From CAZNVG01 sp964576475 (lineage in GTDB: Bacteria; Patescibacteriota; Saccharimonadia; Saccharimonadales; CAZNVG01), in contig CAZNVG010000022.1 in NCBI GenBank assembly GCA_964576475.1, positions 1-17,568 on the forward strand: DNA of 17,568 nt. Reading direction: 5' to 3'. Below the pieces are notes generated by a model. The model worked only from the letters and a program-made list of their open reading frames with translations, was not told where the DNA came from and ran no database searches. A program made the translations under genes and the position numbers. The stretch's first letter is position 1; each line of letters starts with the position of its first letter. Below, one piece after another: positions 7,761 to 14,060 of this stretch.

Positions 7761-8051
7761 TCATTCTTTGAATGGGTCTGTTCGCTTCCCAGCGCCACTA
7801 CTCTGTGTAACTTGTTTGGCATCGGGCGCGACCAATGCATCGGCCTGCACGGTGTTAATTTGCAATACACGCCCATCCGTCACTCCTGAATTCACATTAT
7901 CTTTCTCTGTACGAACGTACGCATATACATCACGCGTAATAATCACAAGAGAGATTACGGAAAGCAGCGCGATACCAACGAGGGTGTAGCGCAATAACAG
8001 CGCCCGTGTTGCAAGTAGCAGCTTTGTCCACCAGGACATGTCAGTTTTCAT
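7761..8051 (-). CDS. Small single-pass membrane protein in the PilP position (copy 2)
   Basis: The 96-residue protein has a basic, Trp-containing N-terminus, one membrane helix (about 22-39) and a polar extracytoplasmic tail ending DPFKE. It matches the fourth gene of the first pil cassette in length, topology, gene position, an RY-x2-V motif at the start of the helix and the (N/D)PF(Q/K)E C-terminus, although the rest is strongly diverged. The start overlaps the pilO2 stop by four bases and has AAGGAG 5 bases upstream, so it should be well translated. No lipobox is present. The function is unknown; a role with PilN/PilO is inferred from context. Confidence 0.75.
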   Translation of the reverse strand: MKTDMSWWTKLLLATRALLLRYTLVGIALLSVISLVIITRDVYAYVRTEKDNVNSGVTDGRVLQINTVQADALVAPDAKQVTQSSGAGKRTDPFKE

Positions 8052-8617
8052 TGGATCTCCTTTTGAGTAAAGAGCTTCAGTGATAGTGTCACATCAAATT
8101 GCCCTGAGCCTGGTCTAGTTGCTGAGACCGATACTTTGTCTACCAATATCTTGCGCTGGTTTGTTTGAATTCGCAGTAGTAGATTCTGAAGTTGCGAATA
8201 ATCCATCTGTTTATTGCTTATAAGGTCAACTTCGACTTCACACAGTGAAGCAATGCTGGACTGCCGTGCTGGCTTCGGGCAGGCATCGTCATCGCCTGCC
8301 ACCTCTTTAATCTCTAGCATCATGTCCGCTCCAGCCTGTCGAACAATGCGCAGTAGTGACTCTTTCTCGGATTCCAGAAACTCTTTAGGAACTGTTGTTT
8401 CCAGTAAACCAGGTAGCTGCGCGTACTTCTTAACATTATCTTCTGCTTGACGAAGGTTTATCGTATCCTGATTCGCGGTTCGCACGCGCTTTAGTGAACT
8501 GGATACATCTTTCGTTTTGCTGGATATGTTTTTGTGTACAAGGACGGTCGCGACACAAAGGAGTAAGACTACTACAGCGATAGTACCTACCATAACCCTA
8601 TTAACTGTGCGATGCAT
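8048..8617 (-). CDS. pilO: PilO-like protein (copy 2)
   Basis: This 189-residue bitopic protein has a membrane segment at about 8-27 and a helical region, then a PilO-like C-terminal domain. It aligns by eye with PilO copy 1: a VP-basic segment near 76-78, Y-x-L-x3-L-x5-N-x-R near 140-155 and a closing beta hairpin. C113 and C126, absent from copy 1, could form a disulfide in the extracytoplasmic domain. It starts in a TAATG overlap with the pilN2 stop and has AGGAG 8 bases upstream. The family call is based mainly on gene order and resemblance to copy 1. Confidence 0.75.
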   Translation of the reverse strand: MHRTVNRVMVGTIAVVVLLLCVATVLVHKNISSKTKDVSSSLKRVRTANQDTINLRQAEDNVKKYAQLPGLLETTVPKEFLESEKESLLRIVRQAGADMMLEIKEVAGDDDACPKPARQSSIASLCEVEVDLISNKQMDYSQLQNLLLRIQTNQRKILVDKVSVSATRPGSGQFDVTLSLKLFTQKEIQ

Positions 8618-9186
8618 TACTTGGACTCCTCACTTTTTGTGCGCAGTCCAACTTCAAGCTGTAGTGTACATGGGTATTCCCCGGACCCTGCATCACACTG
8701 CGAGTTTTGCACCTTAACAGAAGATAGTGGAGAATTGGCTATGCCTCGAAGCGCACCTACGGTCAAATCGCTGGCCTCGGCTGATTTCGTTGCCACTATA
8801 ATTTCGTTGCCAGAGGATTGCATGGCTGCAAGAGTGACATTCTTAATCACCGCCCCCTTTGGTAGCGCCTCAGAGATCGTACGAAACAGCCGTACGAAAT
8901 CTACTGATGCAGATTCAACTGAACTTACGTCCTGAACGCGCAACGCAAGACTGTTGTTCTGACGTATAATTTCACCTGATTGTGGTGTATCAAGTTTTGT
9001 CTGTGCTTGGCTTAGTTGAGCGGCAAGATAGCTCTGCTTGTTTCCAGTTACACGCGCCATTACGACACCTGTAGTCGCTACGATACCTACCACCAACGCG
9101 GCCAAGATCAGCCGCTTGGTCTCTAGCCAATTTCGTCTTCCCCAATGGATTTGATCGCGCATTCCCTCTGGCAGATAGTTAATCAT
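8617..9186 (-). CDS. pilN: Type IV pilus assembly protein PilN (copy 2)
   Basis: The 189-residue protein keeps the PilM-docking tail (INYLP at residues 2-6), one membrane helix (about 26-47) and a coiled-coil-like segment before the extracytoplasmic domain. C164 and C173 end in YPCT, matching C163/C174 of PilN copy 1, so the presumed disulfide predates the duplication. The start overlaps pilM2 by four bases with AGGAG 8 bases upstream. Retention of the tail suggests it still pairs with a PilM, most likely the adjacent copy 2. Confidence 0.85.
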   Translation of the reverse strand: MINYLPEGMRDQIHWGRRNWLETKRLILAALVVGIVATTGVVMARVTGNKQSYLAAQLSQAQTKLDTPQSGEIIRQNNSLALRVQDVSSVESASVDFVRLFRTISEALPKGAVIKNVTLAAMQSSGNEIIVATKSAEASDLTVGALRGIANSPLSSVKVQNSQCDAGSGEYPCTLQLEVGLRTKSEESK

Positions 9187-10283
9187 GTGTATATCTCCTC
9201 AGGAGTTGCCAAAGCCAGACCTATAGCCGTTGCGTAGCCAGAACTATGGAATACGTCGGGTCGTTGCAACATTGTGAAATCTAGACCTTGCCACAAACTA
9301 CACATTTTAACTGGCATCCGTAGGGCATTGATGAGATAGCCGTCGAGGCTTGGCATATTTGCGCCGCCTCCTGTCGTAACAATCTGAGTGACCGCACGTG
9401 TTTTGCCTGAAGTATGCTCGAACTTTTGTATTAATTTTCGAACCTCAATAGCAATCAAATCAAGCACCGGAGCAACTGCTCGCTGTATTTCCTTTTGATA
9501 CTCGCTCACACCTAGGCCGTATTTTAACTTCAAAACCTCAGCAGGCTTAAGTCCCACACGAAGCTCCTTTGCAATAAGCTCTGTTAAGAGATCGCCCCCG
9601 CTTTTTAGCCACGCCGTACTGCGGATTCCCTGGCTGAGAAGCACCAGTTCTACACTGTTTGATCCTATATCAACCAGAATAGTCGGTGTTGGTTCTTGTT
9701 CGGTGTACTTATAGAGCCTCGCAAGTGACTGTGATGTAGGCTCGATCGCACACATCTCCAACCCGGCCGCATAGAAAGTTTGTAGATATGAATCGGTGAT
9801 GGTGCGGGGAATGGCCCCAAGTATAATTTCTGTCTTGCCTCTAGGGACTGAGGTCGTTCTATTTACAGTCTGCGTGTCGTCGCTGTCAAAAGCGATTGTG
9901 AGTTTACCTGGCAGATCAGGCAGGTCATCCATGGTCTCCAGTAGCGCAGCTTCTGTTTGATACTGTGGTTTTAGTTTGGGCACTGAAACACGTCGCTGAA
10001 ACGTATATCGCGTCGGCACATTCACAATCACTCTTCTCGCGGTAGCTACTCCCGTCATTGATCCACCAATGAGCGTGACCAGCATCTTAGCGACTTTATT
10101 CGGCTCAACAACCACACCCTTTTCTATATAGCCTGTCGGCATTTTGGCTTTACCGTAAAATAGCACCTTATGACGATCGCCTACTCGCTGAAGCTGCACC
10201 ACTTTGATGCTCGTATCACTTAAATCCACGCCTAAGTAAGGCGCGTCTCGATAGATGATGGGCACACGGTCAAAAATAGGCAT
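9183..10283 (-). CDS. pilM: Divergent PilM-like protein (copy 2)
   Basis: The 366-residue protein has the actin-like PilM fold signatures: LGVDLSDTSIK (17-27), VDIGSNS (204-210) and TTGGGANMPSL (303-313). It differs from copy 1 in key places. The YIPIP motif is replaced by DDLPDLP (119-125), and the glycine-rich GGGGDN becomes SGGD. It has an N-terminal extension of a few residues and a polar insertion near 134-149. It heads the second four-gene cassette. A TG-C-TAAAAT box lies just upstream, with no Shine-Dalgarno site. It could serve a second pilus, or mix with copy 1 products in one machine. Confidence 0.85.
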   Translation of the reverse strand: MPIFDRVPIIYRDAPYLGVDLSDTSIKVVQLQRVGDRHKVLFYGKAKMPTGYIEKGVVVEPNKVAKMLVTLIGGSMTGVATARRVIVNVPTRYTFQRRVSVPKLKPQYQTEAALLETMDDLPDLPGKLTIAFDSDDTQTVNRTTSVPRGKTEIILGAIPRTITDSYLQTFYAAGLEMCAIEPTSQSLARLYKYTEQEPTPTILVDIGSNSVELVLLSQGIRSTAWLKSGGDLLTELIAKELRVGLKPAEVLKLKYGLGVSEYQKEIQRAVAPVLDLIAIEVRKLIQKFEHTSGKTRAVTQIVTTGGGANMPSLDGYLINALRMPVKMCSLWQGLDFTMLQRPDVFHSSGYATAIGLALATPEEIYT

Positions 10284-10293
10284 AATCAGTTAC

Positions 10294-10302
10294 ATTTTAG
10301 CA
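10294..10302 (-). promoter_or_regulatory. Extended -10 promoter of the pilM2 cassette
   Basis: TG-C-TAAAAT on the - strand ends 10 bases before the pilM2 ATG, so the transcript would have a leader of only about 3-4 bases. No clear -35 box is seen. Confidence 0.45.
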
Positions 10303-10359
10303 AGGTGTCGACCAAACACCGAAACAGATTAAGCCCTAAGGACGCGCTAGTTACCAAAC

Positions 10360-10389
10360 TTGACCATTAACCTATCTTATCGCTATGCT
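10360..10389 (+). promoter_or_regulatory. Promoter of pilin gene 2
   Basis: TTGACC (10360-10365) and TATGCT (10384-10389) are separated by 18 bases. The predicted start is near 10396, only 2-3 bases before the ATG at 10399. The upstream in-frame TTG at 10360 is the -35 box itself and is not a plausible translation start. Confidence 0.5.
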
Positions 10390-10398
10390 AGTCTCAGC

Positions 10399-10836
10399 AT
10401 GAAAAAACAATCTCTCAACTCACACGGATTTACAGTACTCGAACTTCTACTTTTTGTTCTCGTTGTTGGCATCATTGCAGCAAGTGCATATAGTCGTGTC
10501 GAACACGAAAAACAATCAACGCGAAACAAAGAACGTGAAGGTGATACGAAATCAATACAGTTAGCTGTAGAAGGCTACTTTGCTCGGACTGCTAGTTACC
10601 CAAAGACAGATGACCTCAGCAACCCTGAATGGGTAAGCACTAACCTTAAGGGAATCGACAACTCAAACTTGACCGATCCTAAAGGAGCAGGCATCAACAA
10701 GGCAGGCGGCTATACATACACAGCAACCAAAGATGGCAAAGAGCCTTGCACGGATGCAGCAGTCACTTGTCTCAAGTACACACTCAGCTCTGATCTAGAG
10801 CGAAAACCAAAGATTGAACTAAGCAGCCTTAACTAG
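10399..10836 (+). CDS. Type IV pilin (pilin 2)
   Basis: The 145-residue prepilin has a leader cleaved between G10 and F11 (HG/FTVLELL), Glu at mature position 5 and a hydrophobic helix to about residue 31. The globular domain has C117 and C124 just before the last beta strand, the same spacing as pilin 1. It also shares the LKGID and DPK motifs, so the two are paralogues. The ATG at 10399 was chosen over an in-frame TTG 39 bases upstream because it gives a normal-length leader peptide and the promoter overlaps the longer version. No Shine-Dalgarno site is present. It is divergent from pilM2 and converges with the PH-domain gene, with a gap of only 7 bases and no terminator hairpin. It could be a minor pilin or a pilin specific to the second cassette. 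Confidence 0.88.
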   Translation: MKKQSLNSHGFTVLELLLFVLVVGIIAASAYSRVEHEKQSTRNKEREGDTKSIQLAVEGYFARTASYPKTDDLSNPEWVSTNLKGIDNSNLTDPKGAGINKAGGYTYTATKDGKEPCTDAAVTCLKYTLSSDLERKPKIELSSLN

Positions 10837-10843
10837 TCAGATT

Positions 10844-11524
10844 TTATACCTGAGTAGGTGGCTGATTTTGTTGGCTGTTCTGGTTCTCGGGTTGTTGCGG
10901 GGTTTGAGGTATTTCTTGCTGACCACTCCAGCCTCGTGCGGCATTCGGGTCCTGAATCGGTACTTGCGGCGCCATACCCATCGCGTACTGCGGCATTCGC
11001 TGAGCGTGACGGTTCATGTGTGCTTGTTTAGCGTCATGAATTTGTCGAGCCAGTGCGTTTGGGTTTGGGCAAAACGGAAAGCTAAAGTTTGTTTGCTCGC
11101 CGGCAGTTTCGACTGTCAACGTGCCAAAATTGAACATCGACTGGATAATGCCGCGTTGCGCGGATGTCACATCTTCGACGTTTTCCATATCCAAGCGTGA
11201 GAATTTACGATTAAATAACCCTATATGCATTACTTGAGTAACCTCATTGTCGGTCACATGCAACTCGCTTCCCCAATAGATATACCGGTACACCAGTGTA
11301 AACAGCAGCATAATCCCAACGAAGAGTCCGTAGAGACCCCAAATCATGCCCATTTGTGCCGCCGAAGGTTTTACGCCGATTGTTGGTAATGCCGTCGCTA
11401 ACACGACCGCCACTATGAGCAACACTCCTCCCACGCCAATATAGAACTGTAGAATTCCAAAGGGATGGCGCTTCGTGTGACAGATAACAGGTTCATTATT
11501 CGGATTTATTTGAAGATCTCTCAT
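10844..11524 (-). CDS. Membrane-anchored bacterial PH-domain protein
   Basis: The 226-residue protein has two membrane helices (about 24-46 and 58-82), then a bPH2/DUF304-like domain (about 85-165) with the typical pattern RLDMENVEDV...GIIQSMFNFGTLTVETAG. A long disordered C-terminal tail follows, rich in Met, Pro, Gln and Asn (about 170-226). Proteins of this type sit in the cell membrane with the PH domain in the cytoplasm; their partners are mostly unknown. A perfect extended -10 lies 7 bases before the ATG and overlaps the ruvB stop, so it likely has its own leaderless transcript in addition to any read-through from ruvB. Confidence 0.8.
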   Translation of the reverse strand: MRDLQINPNNEPVICHTKRHPFGILQFYIGVGGVLLIVAVVLATALPTIGVKPSAAQMGMIWGLYGLFVGIMLLFTLVYRYIYWGSELHVTDNEVTQVMHIGLFNRKFSRLDMENVEDVTSAQRGIIQSMFNFGTLTVETAGEQTNFSFPFCPNPNALARQIHDAKQAHMNRHAQRMPQYAMGMAPQVPIQDPNAARGWSGQQEIPQTPQQPENQNSQQNQPPTQV

Positions 11525-11531
11525 ATGCAGA

Positions 11532-11540
11532 ATTATAGCA
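11532..11540 (-). promoter_or_regulatory. Extended -10 promoter of the PH-domain gene
   Basis: TG-C-TATAAT on the - strand is a perfect extended -10. It overlaps the TAA stop of ruvB and lies 7 bases before the ATG, so the transcript is predicted to start at or next to the start codon. Confidence 0.55.
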
Positions 11541-12567
11541 AGCTTTGCTGGTTATCTGGTGTTTTTGGTTGTGGCTTTCCTAAGTGTGTGTAGGCTTTGT
11601 GTGTGACCTTGCGTCCACGAGGCGTTCGCTCCAGTAGTCCAACCTGCATGAGATACGGTTCATAATGATCCTCAATTGTACTTCGCTCATCAGCGATTAA
11701 TGCAGCTAATGTCTCTACGCCTACGGGGCCGCCCCTGTAGTTCTCGATAATCGCTTCGAGTAGTCGTCGATCGGAAGGATCAAGCCCTAGTTCATCTATC
11801 TCAAGCATCTCAAGTGCTGCAGTAGCACTTGAGGCGTCTATGATACCGTCGCCGTTAATATCTGCATAATCACGAGTACGTTTCAGAAGCCGATTGGCAA
11901 TTCGAGGAGTCAACCTAGCTCGCATCGCTAACTCTGTGGCAGCGCCTTCGGCAACTTCAACGCCGAGTATGCCAGCAGCTCTTTGAATAATCTGTTCAAT
12001 CTCTGGAATCGTATAAAAATCGAGCCTATGAATAATACCGAATCGATCCCGCAGCGGCGCAGCTAATGAGCCCGTTCGGGTAGTAGCACCAATAATCGTA
12101 AACTTGGGTAAATCAAGTCGCAGAGACTTAGCGCTCGGCCCCTTACCAAGCATTATGTCGAGCTTGAAATCCTCCATCGCGGAATACAAAACTTCCTCTA
12201 CCGTTCGGCTCAATCGATGTATTTCATCTATAAATAAAATGTCGCCATCCTGAAGGTTTGTCAGCAAACTTGCCAAATCACCTGCTCGCTCAATTGCTGG
12301 GCCGCTCGTCACTCGAATGTTGGTTCCCATTTCATTTGCAATCACAAATGCCATCGTTGTTTTACCAAGTCCTGGAGGGCCGAATAACAGAACATGATCA
12401 ATGGGTTCTCCGCGTTTTTTGGCGGCATCAATTGCAAGTTTGAGATTTTTCTTAAGTCGCTCTTGACCAATATAGTTTGCAAAATCATGAGGTCGAAGTT
12501 TATTTTCGAGCTGCTCCTCGACCTCGTCGGGTTCTGCTGCAGTGTTTATTATGCGGTCGATTGCCAT
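11533..12567 (-). CDS. ruvB: Holliday junction branch-migration ATPase RuvB
   Basis: RuvB forms the hexameric AAA+ motor that drives branch migration with RuvA. This 344-residue copy is complete: Walker A GPPGLGKT (63-70), Walker B DEIH (114-117), sensor 1 GATTRTG (160-166), the Arg-finger segment LRDRFG (172-177) and the C-terminal winged helix ending RGRKVT (317-322). DINGDGIID (236-244) resembles an EF-hand loop but lies where other RuvB proteins have a charged loop, so calcium binding is not claimed. It is separated from ruvA by one unknown gene and has its own -10 box just before the ATG. Confidence 0.97.
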   Translation of the reverse strand: MAIDRIINTAAEPDEVEEQLENKLRPHDFANYIGQERLKKNLKLAIDAAKKRGEPIDHVLLFGPPGLGKTTMAFVIANEMGTNIRVTSGPAIERAGDLASLLTNLQDGDILFIDEIHRLSRTVEEVLYSAMEDFKLDIMLGKGPSAKSLRLDLPKFTIIGATTRTGSLAAPLRDRFGIIHRLDFYTIPEIEQIIQRAAGILGVEVAEGAATELAMRARLTPRIANRLLKRTRDYADINGDGIIDASSATAALEMLEIDELGLDPSDRRLLEAIIENYRGGPVGVETLAALIADERSTIEDHYEPYLMQVGLLERTPRGRKVTHKAYTHLGKPQPKTPDNQQSLL

Positions 12568-12573
12568 GGCTCT

Positions 12574-12579
12574 ATTGTA
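12574..12579 (-). promoter_or_regulatory. -10 box for a leaderless ruvB transcript
   Basis: TACAAT on the - strand lies exactly 6 bases before the ruvB ATG, placing the predicted start on the A of the ATG. The surrounding AGGTACAATAG is identical to the sequence before ruvA. No convincing -35 box is seen. Confidence 0.45.
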
Positions 12580-12655
12580 CCTCAGAAGTGTTAAAGCACA
12601 TCATCCATACCCTTATTGCTTTTTTGGCAGTTTTGTTTCTTATTGAGTTCGCTCG

Positions 12656-12674
12656 CACAGTCTGCGCGACTGTG
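12656..12674 (-). other. Stem-loop just after the 257-residue gene
   Basis: CACAGTC and GACTGTG are perfect 7-base arms around a 5-base loop, four bases past the stop of the unknown gene. On the - strand no U-tract follows, so it is not a standard terminator for that gene. In the + direction it is followed by a T-rich stretch. It may protect the 3' end of the mRNA or act against antisense transcription. Confidence 0.4.
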
Positions 12675-12678
12675 TTCT

Positions 12679-13452
12679 CTATTTTTCAGTTCGATTAAGT
12701 AGGCGAAGTTTTTGCAGGGCAACACCGCCAAATGCCTGAATTTTCTCACCAACCTGTTCGCGACGCGACGGGGTTTTTTCGATTGGCTTTACATGCATAT
12801 CCCTGAAGCGCTTTAACTCCTCGGCAATGGCATACCTGTCTGTGTCGGAAACAGGGACTGCTTCAAGCGGGCACTTATCAACATCTCCATAAACCTCCCG
12901 CATATCGCCAAATTCATTCTGAATACCCTGCTCAGCAATAACTTTCCCTAGATTAGTGTTGGGCCTGATATCAAACACAAAATTTTCGCCTGACTTTGGT
13001 TGAACAACAGCAAAGTTTACGCTTGCAGGGCTAAGAACCGCACCAGTCCCCACCGGAAACGTCATATGCAAGAGCAAAGCTGTTTCGTGATTTTCTGACG
13101 GCTCATCAAACAACTTTGACATCGTTTTCTCGACTCTTCCGACTTCCTTTGCACCAACTGCGACTATTCGTGATGCGAACCGCATTGCTGGCTCGCCAGC
13201 TTCGTATTCATCAAATGGTGCACTTATATAGGCGCTCCCTGTCGGCAAGCCAACGCCATGCCTCCACACCTGACGGCCTAGCGCAAGTCGAACAGGACTA
13301 ATGGTTTTGAAATATGCAGTATTGCACGCTTCGGTAATCCAGTGCTGAACCTCATCAACAACGCCACGCATTTCAATGGCTTTAAATAGCTCGCCAGCGC
13401 TTTGCTCTACAGCGGGTTGGTACTTCTGAAAAAGTAGGCTTTCTTTCTCCAT
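12679..13452 (-). CDS. Unrecognised 257-residue soluble protein between ruvA and ruvB
   Basis: I do not recognise this family. The protein has no membrane segment or signal peptide. It has a helical N-terminus (about 1-48), a mixed middle with LPTGSAYISAPFDEYE (69-84), a hydrophobic beta-rich stretch HMTFPVGTGAVLSPASVNF (129-147), and FVFDIRPNTNLGK near 158-170. A basic helical tail (about 215-257) follows. Only C43 and C194 are present. The gene has its own extended -10 eight bases before the ATG and no Shine-Dalgarno site. It lies in the gap between ruvA and ruvB, which in many bacteria are adjacent. A link to recombination is possible but rests only on position. Confidence 0.8.
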   Translation of the reverse strand: MEKESLLFQKYQPAVEQSAGELFKAIEMRGVVDEVQHWITEACNTAYFKTISPVRLALGRQVWRHGVGLPTGSAYISAPFDEYEAGEPAMRFASRIVAVGAKEVGRVEKTMSKLFDEPSENHETALLLHMTFPVGTGAVLSPASVNFAVVQPKSGENFVFDIRPNTNLGKVIAEQGIQNEFGDMREVYGDVDKCPLEAVPVSDTDRYAIAEELKRFRDMHVKPIEKTPSRREQVGEKIQAFGGVALQKLRLLNRTEK

Positions 13453-13460
13453 AGAAAGCT

Positions 13461-13469
13461 TTTATACCA
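13461..13469 (-). promoter_or_regulatory. Extended -10 promoter of the 257-residue gene
   Basis: TG-G-TATAAA on the - strand lies 8 bases before the ATG. The predicted leader is 0-2 bases. A T6 run upstream is too close to be a -35 box. Confidence 0.45.
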
Positions 13470-13490
13470 TAAAAAACGACTTCGATGCTA

Positions 13491-14060
13491 CTAACGCTTT
13501 AGGGCTAACTTAATACGCTCTTCAACAGTGAGCGATGAATCTACACCACTCAGCGCCTTGTTCGCGTCCTCGCGGCTATAGCCAAGCGACTCGAGCGCCG
13601 CAACCGCTTCGTCTCCAGAGCCCATAGGGCTCAAGATGCCGGCAGCCTGCAAACTAATACCGTCGCCGAGCTTGTCCTTGAGGTCAACGACAATGCGTTC
13701 CGCGACTTTTTTGCCTACGCCACTGGCACCTTGAATAAACTTCGTATCACCAGATGCGATTGCCGACTGGACGTCTCCAAGTGTCGCTAGATCCAGCACA
13801 GCCAAGGCCATTTTGGGACCTACGCCGTTCACGCTAAGTAGTAGCTCGAATAAAACCTTTAGCTCAATCTTACTAAAGCCGTATAGATCATGTGCCTGTT
13901 CTCGTATGTGTTCATATATGTAGAATTTCTGCTTCTGACCAATCTCGGCAGCGCCAAAATCATGCGCGGACACACTAAGTCCGTAGCCCACTCCTGCTAC
14001 ATCAAGCACTAGTTCGCCAGCAAGTTTTTCGGCAATTATTCCATTTAAGAGTGCGATCAT
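13491..14060 (-). CDS. ruvA: Holliday junction DNA-binding protein RuvA
   Basis: RuvA tetramers bind the four-way junction and load RuvB. The 189-residue protein has the N-terminal OB domain (about 1-62, beginning MIALLNGII and including HIREQAHDLYGF), the double helix-hairpin-helix domain (about 65-135, with NGVGPKMALAVL and ASGVGKKVAERIV) and the C-terminal RuvB-binding domain (about 148-189). The start overlaps the ruvC stop by four bases. A TACAAT box lies 6 bases before the ATG, within the ruvC 3' end, so it may also have its own leaderless transcript. Confidence 0.97.
   Translation of the reverse strand: MIALLNGIIAEKLAGELVLDVAGVGYGLSVSAHDFGAAEIGQKQKFYIYEHIREQAHDLYGFSKIELKVLFELLLSVNGVGPKMALAVLDLATLGDVQSAIASGDTKFIQGASGVGKKVAERIVVDLKDKLGDGISLQAAGILSPMGSGDEAVAALESLGYSREDANKALSGVDSSLTVEERIKLALKR

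Noticed and set aside
10360..10398. TTG start giving a 13-residue longer pilin 2
   Set aside because: The TTG is the -35 box of the likely promoter. The ATG at 10399 gives a normal short prepilin leader before the G/F cleavage site.
11833..11862. EF-hand-like DINGDGIID in RuvB
   Set aside because: It falls in a variable loop between RuvB helices, is a single motif without a paired EF-hand, and is best explained as chance resemblance.
3663..13500. Ten-base match CTAACGCTTT at 3663-3672 and 13491-13500
   Set aside because: One copy is the end of the ruvA coding region and lacks the inverted arm. A match of this length is expected by chance in a window this size.
13465..13505. Possible terminator after ruvA (CTAA-AGCG-TTAG plus a T6 run)
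   Set aside because: The stem is only four pairs and lies too far from the T-run to be a convincing intrinsic terminator.
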